From NCBI GenBank assembly GCA_029961685.1, contig JARWKL010000004.1:21209610-21273609 (forward strand): DNA of 64,000 nucleotides, read 5' to 3'. Source of the stretch: Aristolochia californica (Eukaryota; Streptophyta; Magnoliopsida; Piperales; Aristolochiaceae). The notes under the pieces are model-generated. The model was given only the letters and a program-made list of their open reading frames with translations, searched no databases and was not told where the DNA came from. Positions 53,516-64,000 of this stretch are shown here, piece after piece. Within the stretch, counting starts at the first letter, position 1; each line of letters begins with the position of its first letter. Position numbers and translations under genes: made by a program.

Positions 53516-54869
53516 GGATCCAAAACTTTTAAAGAGAATAACATTAAATTCACAAGTGACGTGCGGTGGGATGTTTACCCAAATCAAACAAGCAATTATT
53601 TTGCCGATTTACAAAATGCTGACTTAACGATCATAGATGACTATAAAGTGATTTAATCTGCGTAACAACCTATATTTTTATAAGGAATGACTTCATGGAT
53701 TGGGAGTCAACACTCAATTAAAACTCCCCCACCTCCCCCTTTTTCTGAAGATTGCAGAACCTAATATAAAAACAATAAAAATAGTTTGCAATACCTAAAA
53801 ATTATAGACAGTTTTTTTCTCTCTACATTTGTGTATTATGCATTTCTATTTTAGATGTATACTTTTTTTCTTAAATCAAAACTTGATTTTTCACTTTCCC
53901 TTCATCTCGTAAACAAAAAAAGAGATAAAAGGCAAATAGATCACAACAAAATGAGAATTTTAGAGTTTATGTATGGAAAGAATTTAAAGCAATAACAAAT
54001 GTAAGTAAAGAAAATTTATTCACACACCAAAAATGAACACAAAAGCTTTGTCATCCAAGTTTGGAAAATTCCGCTAGTTTCACCCTAATTGCTCAAAATT
54101 TTATAAGAAATATATTTTTCTATAAATGTTTTAAAAAATTGGATATGCATGCTTGAAACTTGTAAAAGATAAAAATGACCTATGGATCCAAACCTATTAA
54201 AGAGAGTAACAATAAATTCCAAAGTGAACGTGCGGTGGATATGTACCCGAGTCAAACTAGCCATTATTTTTTCCATTTACAAAATGCTGACCTAACGATC
54301 GTAGATGATTTTAAATTAATTTATCATGCGTAACGAGCTATATATTTTGTAATGAATTTCTTATAAATATGGAGTCAGCACTTAGTTAAAACTCCCCCGC
54401 CTCCCCCTATTCCCGACTATTGTAGAACCTGATATATAAAAACTAAAAAGAGTTTACAATCCCTAAAATTTAAAGACACTTTTTGGGATTATCTCTCTCT
54501 ACATTTTTGCATTGTGCATTTCAATTTTAGATGCATAATTTAGTTTTAAATAAAAACTTGAGTTTTCACTTTCGCTTCATCTCGTAAACAAAAAAAAAGA
54601 GATAAAAGGCAAATAGATCACAACAAAATGAAAATTTTAGCATTTTTGTATGGAAAGAATTTAAAGAAATAAATTTTTTTTGTAAACAAAAATTTATTCA
54701 CACACCTCAAATGAACACAAAAGTGTTGTAATCCAAAATTGGGAAATTCCACTAGTTCAACCCTAATAGATCTGAATTTTATGTGAAAAAGATTTTTCTA
54801 TGCATGTTTTAAAAAATGGATATTCATGTTTGAAACATGTTAAAGATGCAAATGACCCAAGGATCCAAT

Positions 54870-56145
54870 CCTTTTAAAGAGAATAACATTAAATTCCCAA
54901 GTGAATGTGCAGTGGGATATTTACTCGAGTCAAACAAGCCATTATTTTTCCCATTTACAAAAAGCCGACCTAATGATCATAGATGATTGTAAAGTGATTT
55001 ATCATGCGTAACGGGCTATATTTTTGGTAGGAATGACTTATGAATTGGGAGTCAACACTCAGTTAAAAATCCCTCGCCTCCCCCTTTTCCCAACGATTGT
55101 AGAACCTGATATATAAAAACCTAAAAGAGTTTACAATCCTTAAAAATTACAGACACTTTTAGGAATTATCTCTCTCCTCATTTCTGGATTGTGCATTTCC
55201 ATTTTAGATCTATACTTTTTTCTTAAATCAAAACTTGACTTTTCACTTTCTCTTCATCTTGTATACAAAAAAAGAGATAAAAGGCAAATAGATCACCACT
55301 AAATGAAAATTTTAGAGTTTATGTACGGAAAGAATTTAAAGAAATAAAAAATGTAAGTAAAGAAAATTTATTCACATAGCACAAATGAACAAAAAAATTT
55401 TGTTATCCAAGTTTGGGAAATTCCACAGGTTGAACCCTAATTGCTCAAAATTTTATAAGAAAGATATTTTTCTACTCAAGTTTTAAAAAATGGATATGCA
55501 TGCTTGAAACATGATAAAGATGCAAATGACGTATGGATCCAAATGTTTTAAAGATACTAACATTAAATTCCCATGTGAACGTGTGGTGGGATATTTACCC
55601 GAGTCAAACAAGCCATTATTTTGCCCATTTACAAAAAGTTGAGCTAACGATTATAGATGATTGTAAAGTGATTTATCCTGCATAAAGGCTATATTACTAT
55701 AAGGAATGGCTTTATGTAATGGGAGTCAACACTCAATTAAAAATCCCCTGCCTCTCCGTTTTCCGAACGATTGCTGAACCTGATATATAAAAACTAAAAA
55801 TAGTTTATAATCCCAAAAAATTACAGACAATTTTTGGAATTATCTCTCTCAACATTTTTGCATTGTGCATTTCCATTTTAGATGTATACTTTTTTCTTAA
55901 ATCAAAACTTGAGTTTTCAATTTCCCTTCATTTCGTAAACAAAAAAAGAGATAAAAGGCAAATAGATCACAACAAAATGAAACTTTTAGAGTTTATGTAT
56001 GGAAATAATTTAAACCAATGATAAATGTATGTAAAGAAAGTTTATTCACACATGACAAATGAACACAAAAGTTTCGATATCCATGTTTGGGAAATTTCAC
56101 TAGTTCAACCCTAATAGCTCGGAATTTTATAAGAAAGAGATTTTT
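54870..56145 (-). repeat. Two-monomer block, copy 3
   Basis: This is the full-length partner of 50500-51770. The following unit (landmark 56209) shares CCCAAATCAAACAAG, CTTCATGGATTGGGAGT, AACCTAATATAAAAA and GACAGTTTTT with the unit at 53516. Copies 2 and 3 therefore continue together for about 350-400 bp beyond the block, at an offset of 2.6-2.7 kb. Confidence 0.8.
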
Positions 56146-57359
56146 CTACACATAATTTCAAATATGAATATGCATGCTTGAAACACGTTAAAGATAAAAA
56201 TGACCTATAGATCCAAACCTTTTAAAGACAATAACATTAAATTCTCAAGCGACATGCGGTGGGATATTTACCCAAATCAAACAAGTAATTATTTTGCCCA
56301 TTTACAAAAAGTTGACATAACAATCATAGATGAGTGTAAAGTGATTTATCCTGCGTAACAGCCTATATTTTTTGAAGGAATGACTTCATGGATTGGGAGT
56401 AATACTCACTTAAAATTCCCCCTCCTTCCCCTTTTCCCTACGATTGCAGAACCTAATATAAAAAAACTAAAAATAGTTTACAATACCTAAAAATTACAGA
56501 CAGTTTTTGGAATTATCTCTCTCTACATTTGTGCATTGTGCATTTCTATTTTATATTTAAACTTTTTTTCTTAAATCAAAACTTGATTTTTCACTTTCCC
56601 TTCATCTCATAAACAAAAAAAGAGATAAATGGCAAATAGATCACAACAAAATAAAAATTTTAGAATTTATGTATGGTAAGAATTTAAAGCAACAACAAAT
56701 GGAAGTAAAGAAATTTTTTTAAAACACCACAAATGAAAACAAAAGTTTTGATATCCAAAGTTGGGAAATTCCTCCAGTTCAACCCTAATAGCTCAAAATT
56801 TGATAAGAAAGAGATTTTTCTACACATGTTTGAAAAAAAGGATATGCATGCTTGAAACATGTTATAGATTCAAATGACCTATGGAACTTATTCAGGAGAA
56901 TAACATTAAATTCTCAAGTGAACGTGCGACGAGATATTTACCCGAGTAAAACAATCCATTATTTTTGGCATTTACAAAAAGCTGACCTAACAATCATAGA
57001 TGACTGTAAATGATTTATCAAGCGTAACGGGATATATTTTTATAAGGAATGACTCTTGGATTGGGAGTCAACACTCAGTTAAAAATCACCCGCCTCCCCC
57101 TTTTCTCGACGATTGCAGAACCTATTATATAAAAACTAAAAAGAGTTTACAATCCCTAAAAATTACAGACACTTTTGTGAATTATCTCTCTCTACATTTG
57201 TACATTGTGCATTTACATTTTAGATGAATACTTTTTTCTTAAATCAACACATGGGTTTTCACTTTCCCTTCATCTCATGATAAAAAAAAGAGATAAAAGG
57301 CAAATAGATTACAACAAAATGAAAATTTTGGACTTTATGTATAGGAAGAATTTAAAGAA

Positions 57360-57660
57360 ATAAAAAATGTCAATAAAAAAATTTATTCACACACCACAAA
57401 TGAACACAAAAGTGTTGTTATCCAAGTTTGGGAAATTCCACTAGTTCAACCCTAATAGCTCAGAATTTTATAAGAAAGAGATTGTTCTATGCACGTTTTA
57501 AAAAATGGATATTCATGCTTGAAACATATCAAACTTCCAAGAGACCTAAGGATCCATTATTTTCCCCATTTAAAAATGTCAAAGATCCAAAAGACCTAAG
57601 AATCCATTATTTTACCCATTTAGAAAAAGTAGACCTAACGATGATAGATAATTGTAAAGT
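57360..57660 (-). repeat. Rearranged unit with a 50-bp local duplication and a deletion
   Basis: The landmark region appears twice, 50 bp apart: AGACCTAAGGATCCATTA at 57542 and AGACCTAAGAATCCATTA at 57592. Each is followed by TTTT(C/A)CCCATTTA. The segment that normally lies between GGATCC and the CCATTATTTTGCCC stretch (TTTAAAGAG, AGTGAACGTGCGGTGGG and so on) is missing, so the local duplication followed or accompanied a deletion of about 100 bp. Confidence 0.82.
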
Positions 57661-59537
57661 GATTTATCATGCTTAACGGGCTATATTTTTGTGAGGAATG
57701 ACTTATGGATTGGGAGTCAACACTCAGTTAAAAATCCCCCGCCTCCCCCTTTTCCCGACGGTTGCAGAACCTGATATATAAAAACTTGAAAGAGTTTACA
57801 ATCCCAAAAAATTATAGACACTTTTTGGAATTATCTCCTTCACATTTGTGCATTGTGCATTTCCATTTTCGATCTATACTTTTTTCTTAAATCAAAACTT
57901 GAGTTTTAACTTTCCCATCATCTCTTATACAAAAAAGAGAGATAAAAGGCAAATAGATCACAACAAAATCAAAATTTTAGAGTTTATGTATGGAAAGAAT
58001 TTAAATAAATCAAAAATTTAAGTAAAGAAATTTTATTCACACACCACAAATGACCACAAAAGTTTTGTTATCCAAGTTTTTGGAAATTCCACTTGTTCAA
58101 CCATAATACCTCGGAACTTTAAAAGAAAGATTTTTCTACGCATGATTTTAAAAATGGATATGCATGCTGGAAACATGTTAAATATGCAAATGACCTATAG
58201 ATGCAAACCTTTTAAATTTATTAACATTAAATTCCCAAGTGAACGTGTAGTGGGATATTTTTCTGAGTTAAACAACTCATTATTTTGCGCATTCAAAAAA
58301 AGCTGACCTAACGATCATTGATGATTGGAAAATGATTTAACATGCGTAAAGGGCTTTATTTTTGTAAGGATTAACTTATGGATTTGGAGTCAACACTCAG
58401 TTAAAAATCCCCCGCCTCCCCCTTTTCCCGAGGATTGCGGAACCTGATATATAAAATCTAAAAAGAGTTTACAATCCCTATAATTTACAGACACTTTATG
58501 GAATTATCTCTCTCTAAATTTCTGCAATGTGCATTTCCATTTTAGATGTATACTTTTTTCTTAAATCAAAACTAGAGTTTTCACTTTCCCTTCATCTCAT
58601 AAACAAAAAAAGAGATAAATAGATCACAACAAAATAAAATTTTTAGAGTTTCTGTATGGAAAGAATTTAAAGCAATAAGAAATATAAGTAAATAAAATTT
58701 ATTCACACACCACAAATGACCACAAAATATTTGTTATCCTAGTTTGGGAAATTCCACTTGTTCAACCCTAATAGCTCGGAAGTTTTTAAGAAATAGATTT
58801 TTCTACGCATGTTTTAAAAAATGAATATGCATGCTTGACACATGTTAAAGATGCAAATGATCTATGGATCCAAAGCTTTTAAAGAGAATAACATTAAATT
58901 CCCAAGTGAACGTGCGGTGGGATATTTACCCGAGTTAAAAAAGACATTATTTTGCCCATTTACAAAAAGTTGACCTAACGATCATAGATGATTGTAAAGT
59001 TTTTTATCTAGCATGATAGGCGATATTTCTTTATGGAATGACTTATGGATTTGGAGTCAACACTCAGTTAAAAATCCTCCACCTCCCCCTTTTTCCGAAG
59101 ATTGCAGAACCTGATATATAAAAGCTAAAAAGTGTTTACAATCCCTAAAAATTACAAACACTTTTTGAAAATATCTCTCTCTACATTTATGCATTGTGCG
59201 TTTCCATTTTAGATGGATACTTTTTTCTTAAATCAAAACTAGAGTTTTCACTTTACCTTCATCTCGTAAAAAAAATGAGATAAAAGGCAAATAGATCATC
59301 CCTAAATGAAAATTTTAGAGTTTATGTATGGAAAGAATTTAAAGCAATAGAAAATGTAAGTAAAGAAAATTTATTCACACATCACAAATGAACTCAAAAA
59401 TTTTTTAATCCAAGTTTGGGAAATTCTTCTAGTTGAACCCGAATAGCTCGGAATTTTATGAGAGGGAGATTTTTCTACTCAAGTTTTAAAAAATGGATAT
59501 GCATGCTTGAAACTTGTTAAAAATTCAAATGACCTTT

Positions 59538-60074
59538 GGATCCAAACCTTTTAAAGAGACTAAAATTAAATTCCCAAGTGAACGTGCAGTGGGATATTTA
59601 CCTTAGTCAAACAAGCCATTATTTTGCCTATTTACAAAAGGTGACCTAACGAACATAGATGATTGTAAAGTGATTTATAATGCGTAACAGGCTATATTTT
59701 TGTAAGGAATGACTACTAGTATGGGAGTCAAGACTCAATGAAAAATCCCCTACCACTTTTCCTGACGATCGCATAACCTAATATATAAAAACTTGAAAGA
59801 GTTTACAATCCCTAAAAATTTTGGAATTATATCTCTCTATATTTGTGCATTGTACATTTTCATTTTAGATGTATACTTTTTTCTTAAATCAAAACTTGTG
59901 TTTTCAGTTTCCCTTCATATCGTAAACAAAAAAAGAGATGAAAGGCAAATAGATCACAAGAAATGAAAATTTTAGAGTTTATGTGTGGAAAGAATTTAAA
60001 GAAATAACAAATGTAAGTAAAGAAAATTTATTCACACACCACAAATATACATGTTAAAGATGAAAATGACTTAT
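59538..60074 (-). repeat. Truncated monomer (537 bp)
   Basis: About 137 bases are missing near 60048. CACACCACAAATATAC joins ATGTTAAAGATG, removing the region with AGTTTTGTTATCC, the CCCTAA-containing segment and GGATATGCATGC. A smaller loss near 59820 removes ACAGACACTTT. Confidence 0.85.
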
Positions 60075-60719
60075 GGATCCAAACCTTTTAAAGAGAATAA
60101 CATTTAATTCCCAAGTGAACGTGCAGTTGGATATTTATTCGATTCAAACAAGTGATTATTTTGCCCATTTACAAAAAGCTGACCTAACGATCACAGATGA
60201 TTGTATAATAATTTATCATGCATAACAGGCTATATTTTTTTAAGTAATAACTTATGGAATGGGAGTCAGCATTCAGTAAAAAATCCCCCTCCCCCTTTTC
60301 CCGACGAGTTCAGAACCTGATATATAAAAACTAAAAAGAGTTTACAATCCCTAAAAATTACATACACTTTTTGGAATTATTTCTCTCTGCATTTGTTCAT
60401 TGTGCATTTACATTTTAGATGTATACTTTTTTCTTAAATAGAAACTTGAGTTTTCACTTTCCCTTCATCTCGTAGAACAAAAAGAGAGATAAAAGGAAAA
60501 TAAATCACAATGAAAAGAAAATTTTAGAGTTTATGTATGGAACGAATTTAAAGCAATAACAAATGTAAGTAAAGAAAATTTAAATGAACACAAAAGTTTT
60601 GTTATCCAAGCCACTAGTTCAACCCTAATAGCTCGGAATTTTATAAGAAAGAAATTTTTCTACAAATGTTTTAAAAAGTGGATATGCATGCTTGCATGTT
60701 TAAGAGGCAAATGACCTAT
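60075..60719 (-). repeat. Shortened monomer (645 bp) with three small deletions
   Basis: Losses occur near 60580 (AAAATTTAAATGAACAC, lacking TTCACACACCAC), near 60610 (TATCCAAGCCACTAG, lacking TTTGGGAAATT) and near 60694 (GCTTGCATGTTTAAG, lacking AAA). Confidence 0.75.
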
Positions 60720-61397
60720 GGATCCGAACCTTTTAAAGAGAATAACATTGAATTCCTAAGTGAACGTGCGGTAGGATTTTTACCCAAGTCTAACAAGCCA
60801 TTATTTTTTCCATTTACTAAAAGCTGACCTTACGATCATAGATGATTGTAATGTGATTTATCATGTGTAACGGAAAATATTTTTGTAAGGAATGACTTAT
60901 GGATTGGGAGTCAACACCTAGTTAAAAATCCCTTGCCTCCCCCTTTTCTCGACAATCGCAGAACCTGATATATAAAAACTAAAAAGAGATTACAATCCCT
61001 AAAAATTATAGACACTTTTTGGAATTATCTCTCTCCACATTTTTCCATTTTTCATTTCAATTTTAGATGTATACTTTTTTCTTTAATCAAAACTAGAGTT
61101 TTCACTTTCCCATCATCTCGTAAACAAAAAAAGAGATAAAAGGCAAATAGATCACAACAAAATGAAAATTTTAGAGTTTATGTATGGAAAGAATTTAAAT
61201 AAATAACAAATGTAAGTAAAGAAAATTTATTCACACACCACAAATGTACACAAAAGTTTTGTTACCTAAGTTTGGGAAAATTCCACCAGTTCAACCCTAA
61301 TAGCTTGGAATTTTATAAGAAAGACTTTGTTTTTCTACACATGTTTTAAAAAATGGATATGCATGCTTGAAACAAGTTAAATATTCAAATGACCTAT

Positions 61398-62041
61398 GGA
61401 TCGAAACCTTTTAAAGAGAATAACATTAAATTCCCAAGTGAACGTGCTGTGGGATATCGACCCGAGTCAAAGAAGCCATTATGTCACCCATTTACAAAAG
61501 GCTGAGCTAACGATCATAGATGATTGTAACGTGATTTTCATGCGTAATGGGCTATATCCTTGTAGGGAATGACTTATGGATTTGGAGTAAACACTCAGTT
61601 AAAAATCCACAGCCTCCCCCTTTTCTCGACGATTGCAGAACCTGATATATAAAAACTAAAAAGTGTTTACAATCCCAAAAAATTACAAACACTTTTTGGA
61701 ATTATCACTCTCTAAATTTGTGCATTGTGCATTTCCATTTTAGATCTATACTTTTTTTATTAAATATAAACCTGATTTTTCACTTTCCCATCATCTCGTA
61801 AACAAAGAAAAGGTAACAAGCAAATAGATCACAACAAAATGAAAATTTAAGAGTTTAATGTTTGCAAAGAATTTAAAGCAAACACAAATGTAAGTAAACA
61901 ATATTTATTCACACACCTCAAATGAACACAAAAGTGTCATTATCCAAGTTAGGGAAATTCCACTAATTCAACCCTAATTGCTAGGAATTTTATAAGATGG
62001 ATATGCATGCTTGAAACATGTTAAAGATACAAATGACCTAT
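61398..62041 (-). repeat. Shortened monomer (644 bp)
   Basis: About 30 bases are missing near 61995. ATTTTATAAG joins ATGGATATGCATGCTTG, losing the AAAGAGATTTTTCTACAC stretch. AA(G/A) is near both edges. Confidence 0.8.
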
Positions 62042-62647
62042 GGATCCATACCTTTTAAAGAGAATAACATTAAATTCCAAAGTGAACATGCGGTGGTATA
62101 TTTACCCGAGTCAAACAAGCCTTTATTTTGCCCATTTTGGAAAAAGCTGACCTAACGATCATAGATGATTGTAAAGTGATTTATCAAGCGTAATGGGCTA
62201 TATTTTTGTAAGGAATGACTTATGGATTGAGAGTCAACACTCAGTTAAAAATCCCCCACCTCCCCTTTTCCCGATGATTGCAGAACTCGATATATGAAAA
62301 CTAAAAGGAGTTTAGAATCCATAAAAATTACAGACACTTTTTGGAATTATATCTCTCTACATTTGTGCATTGTGCATTTCCATTTTTGATGTATACTTTT
62401 TTCTTAAATAAAAACTTGAGTTTTCACTTTCCCTTCATCTCTTAAACCAAAAAAGACATAAAAGGCAAATAGATCACAACAAAATGAAAATTTTAGAGTT
62501 TATGTATGGAAAGAATTTAAAGCAATAACAAATGTAAGAAAATAAGGATATACATGTTTGTAACATGTAAAAGATGCAAATGTCCTCCGCATGTTTTAAA
62601 AAAAGGATATGCATGCTTGTAACATGTTAAAGATGCAATTGTCCTAT
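62042..62647 (-). repeat. Shortened and internally duplicated monomer (606 bp)
   Basis: The segment from about 62546 (GGATATACATGTTTGTAACATG to TGTCCT) is repeated at about 62605 (GGATATGCATGCTTGTAACATG to TGTCCT), 59 bp apart. The normal stretch from GAAAATTTATTCACAC to ACATGTTTTAA is missing before the first copy. Both copies share the private TTGTAACATGT and TGTCCT variants, so the duplication is local and young. Confidence 0.82.
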
Positions 62648-63319
62648 GGATCCATACCTTTTAAAGAGAATAACTTAAATTCCCAAGTGAACGTGCGGTG
62701 GGATATTTACCCAAGTCAAACAAGCCATTGTTTTACCCATTTACAAAAAGCTGACCTAACGATCTTAAATGATTGTGAAGTGATTTATCATCCGTAACGG
62801 CCTATATTTTTGTAAGGAATGACTTATGGATTGGGAATCAACAATGAGTTAAAAATCCCCTGCTCCCCCCTTTTTCTCGACGATTGCAGAACCAGATATA
62901 TAAAAACTAAAAAGAGTTTAATATCCGTTAAAATTACAAACACTTTTTGGAATTATTACTCTCTACATTTGTGCATTGTGCATTTCCATTTTAGATGCAT
63001 ACTTTTTTCATAAATCAAAACTTGAGTTTTCACTTTCCCTTCATCTCGTAAACAAAAAAAGAGATAAAAGGCAAATAGATCACAACAAATTGAAAATTTT
63101 AGAGTTTATGTATGGAAAGAATTTAAAGAAATAAAAAATGTAAGAAAAAAATTTATTCACACACGACAAATGAACACAAAAGTGTTGTTATCCAAGTTTG
63201 GGAAATTCCACTTGTTCAACCCTAATAGCTCGGATTTTTATAAGAAAAAGATTTTTCTATGTACGTTTTAAAAAATGGATATTCATGCTTGATACATGTT
63301 AAAGATGGAAATGACCTAA

Positions 63320-63891
63320 GGATCCAAACCTTTTAAAGAGAATAAGATTAAATTCCCAAGTGAACGTGCGGTGGGATATTTACTCGAGTCAAACAAGCCA
63401 TTATTTTCCCCATTTAGAAAAAGCTGACCTAACGATCACAGATGATTATAAAGTGATTTATCATGTGTAACAGGCTATATTTTTGTTAGGAATGACTTAT
63501 GAATTGGGAGTCAACACTCAGTTAATAATCCCCCGCCTCCCTCTTTTCCGACAATTGCAAAACTTGATATATTAAAACTTAAAAGAGTTTACAATCCCTA
63601 AAATTACAGACACTTTTTGGAATTATCTCTCTCCAAATTTTTGCATTCTGCCTTTCCATTTTAGATCTATACTTTTCTCCTAAATCAAAACTTGAGTTTT
63701 CACTTTCCCTTCATCTCGTATACAAAAAAAGAGATAAAACGCAAATTGATCACAACAAAATAAAAATTTTAGAGTTTATGTATGGATAGAATTTAAAGCA
63801 TTCATAAATTTAAGAAAAGAAAATTTATTTACACTTGTTTTAAAAAATGGATATGGATGCTTGGAACATGTGAAAGATGCAAATGACCTAT
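63320..63891 (-). repeat. Truncated monomer (572 bp)
   Basis: About 102 bases are missing near 63833. ATTTATTTACAC joins TTGTTTTAAAAAATGG. ACAC occurs at both edges in intact units (TTCACACACC and TCTACACATG), which fits a deletion between short direct repeats. Confidence 0.85.
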
Positions 63892-64000
63892 GGATCCAAA
63901 CCTTTTAAAGAAAATAACATTAAATTCCCAAGTGAACGTGCGGTGGGATATTTACCCGAGTCAAAGCAGCCATTATTTTGCCCATTTTCAAAAATCTGAC

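Larger units (their letters stand above)
13359..64000 (-). repeat. Tandem satellite array, - orientation, 77 landmark positions of the same monomer
   Basis: This is the reverse complement of the monomer in the first array. Landmarks start at 13437, 14110, 14785, 15499, 16174, 16851, 17525, 18200, 18874, 19550, 20219, 20879, 21540, 22217, 22894, 23571, 24239, 24914, 25591, 26264, 26932, 27607, 28285, 28961, 29635, 30252, 30928, 31596, 32271, 32948, 33623, 34292, 34965, 35643, 36318, 36992, 37667, 38337, 39010, 39679, 40353, 41023, 41698, 42423, 43085, 43793, 44466, 45145, 45785, 46447, 47121, 47798, 48473, 49146, 49820, 50490, 51162, 51836, 52277, 52928, 53516, 54184, 54861, 55535, 56209, 56883, 57550, 58199, 58866, 59538, 60075, 60720, 61398, 62042, 62648, 63320 and 63892. 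The modal spacing is 673-677 bp. Every larger departure is explained by a local deletion or duplication listed separately. The array continues past the right edge. Neighbouring units differ by scattered substitutions and 1-3 base indels, so the array is old or weakly homogenised. Confidence 0.97.
41701..64000 (-). repeat. Subfamily B domain of the - array, increasingly rearranged to the right
   Basis: From about 42.4 kb most units read AATTCCCAAGTGAACG after the landmark and TAGCTCGGAATTTTAT before it, and many have GCAGAACCTGATATA beside the C-rich box. Exceptions exist, such as an A-type AGCTTGG near 61300. Unit length is much more variable than in the A domain: the shortest spacings are 441, 537, 572, 588, 606, 640, 644, 645, 649 and 651 bp. 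Most of these lie after 51.8 kb, so this part of the array is more rearranged. Confidence 0.7.

Noticed and set aside
1..64000. CRISPR array or other spaced direct-repeat system.
   Set aside because: Repetition covers the entire unit with no distinct spacers, and the period is far too long.
1..64000. Transposon, retroelement or LTR-derived insertion within the array.
   Set aside because: Landmark spacing leaves no room for an insert. The longest units (697-725 bp) are explained by local duplications or the G run, and no transposase, integrase or reverse transcriptase frame is present.
1..64000. CENP-B-box-like motif near ACTCGGGTAAAT, which would argue for a centromere.
   Set aside because: The spacing and key bases of the known box are not met by the consensus. 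Centromere function is possible but not shown by the sequence.
1..64000. tRNA, rRNA or other structured RNA genes.
   Set aside because: No cloverleaf-like arms, A/B boxes or rRNA-like GC-rich stretches were seen on either strand. All sequence belongs to the satellite unit.

Overview
The whole 64 kb window is one long tandem array of a single AT-rich satellite DNA. I find no gene, RNA gene, transposon, CRISPR array or other unique sequence in it. The repeat unit is about 670-677 bp. I tracked it by a BamHI-type GGATCC landmark that recurs once per unit, with point variants in some units. There are 97 landmarks: 20 in the first 13.36 kb and 77 in the rest. The longest gaps between landmarks (697, 708, 714 and 725 bp) are accounted for by local duplications or a homopolymer expansion, so no foreign insert larger than a few tens of bases is hidden between units. 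The array runs off both ends of the window.

This pattern (megabase-style satellite, long monomer, strong A+T bias, diverged neighbouring units, multi-monomer duplications) points to a eukaryotic nuclear chromosome, in heterochromatin such as a pericentromeric, centromeric or subtelomeric block. A plant is plausible, because long AT-rich monomers of this kind are common there. I do not recognise the satellite family, and the species cannot be read from the sequence.

Layout: (1) 1-13,358: about 20 monomers in what I call the + orientation, with the G-rich box on the given strand. The last few kb (about 9.4-13.36 kb) mostly carry a different set of diagnostic bases (subfamily B) from the first 9.4 kb (subfamily A). 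(2) 13,349-13,463: a single switch of orientation, with the breakpoint inside a short sequence shared by both sides. (3) 13,359 to about 41.7 kb: about 43 monomers in the - orientation, mostly subfamily A, including a four-monomer duplication (31.2-36.5 kb) and a three-monomer duplication with a mosaic unit (38.3-41.7 kb). (4) About 41.7-64 kb: subfamily B monomers in the - orientation. From about 50 kb onward there are nested two- to seven-monomer duplications and many truncated or rearranged units (441, 537, 572, 588 and 606 bp), so this end is the most disordered.

Each monomer has a small GC-rich island (a G-rich box of the type GGGGGAGGCGGGGG) in otherwise A/T-tract-rich DNA. In one unit this box has grown to a run of 28 G. 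All open frames of 60-93 codons lie inside the repeat and recur in the same phase from unit to unit. I read them as chance frames, not genes. The points worth a second look are the inversion junction, the subfamily domains, the higher-order duplications, the G-tract and the microhomology-bounded deletions. Nothing here supports a new protein-coding or defence-type system.
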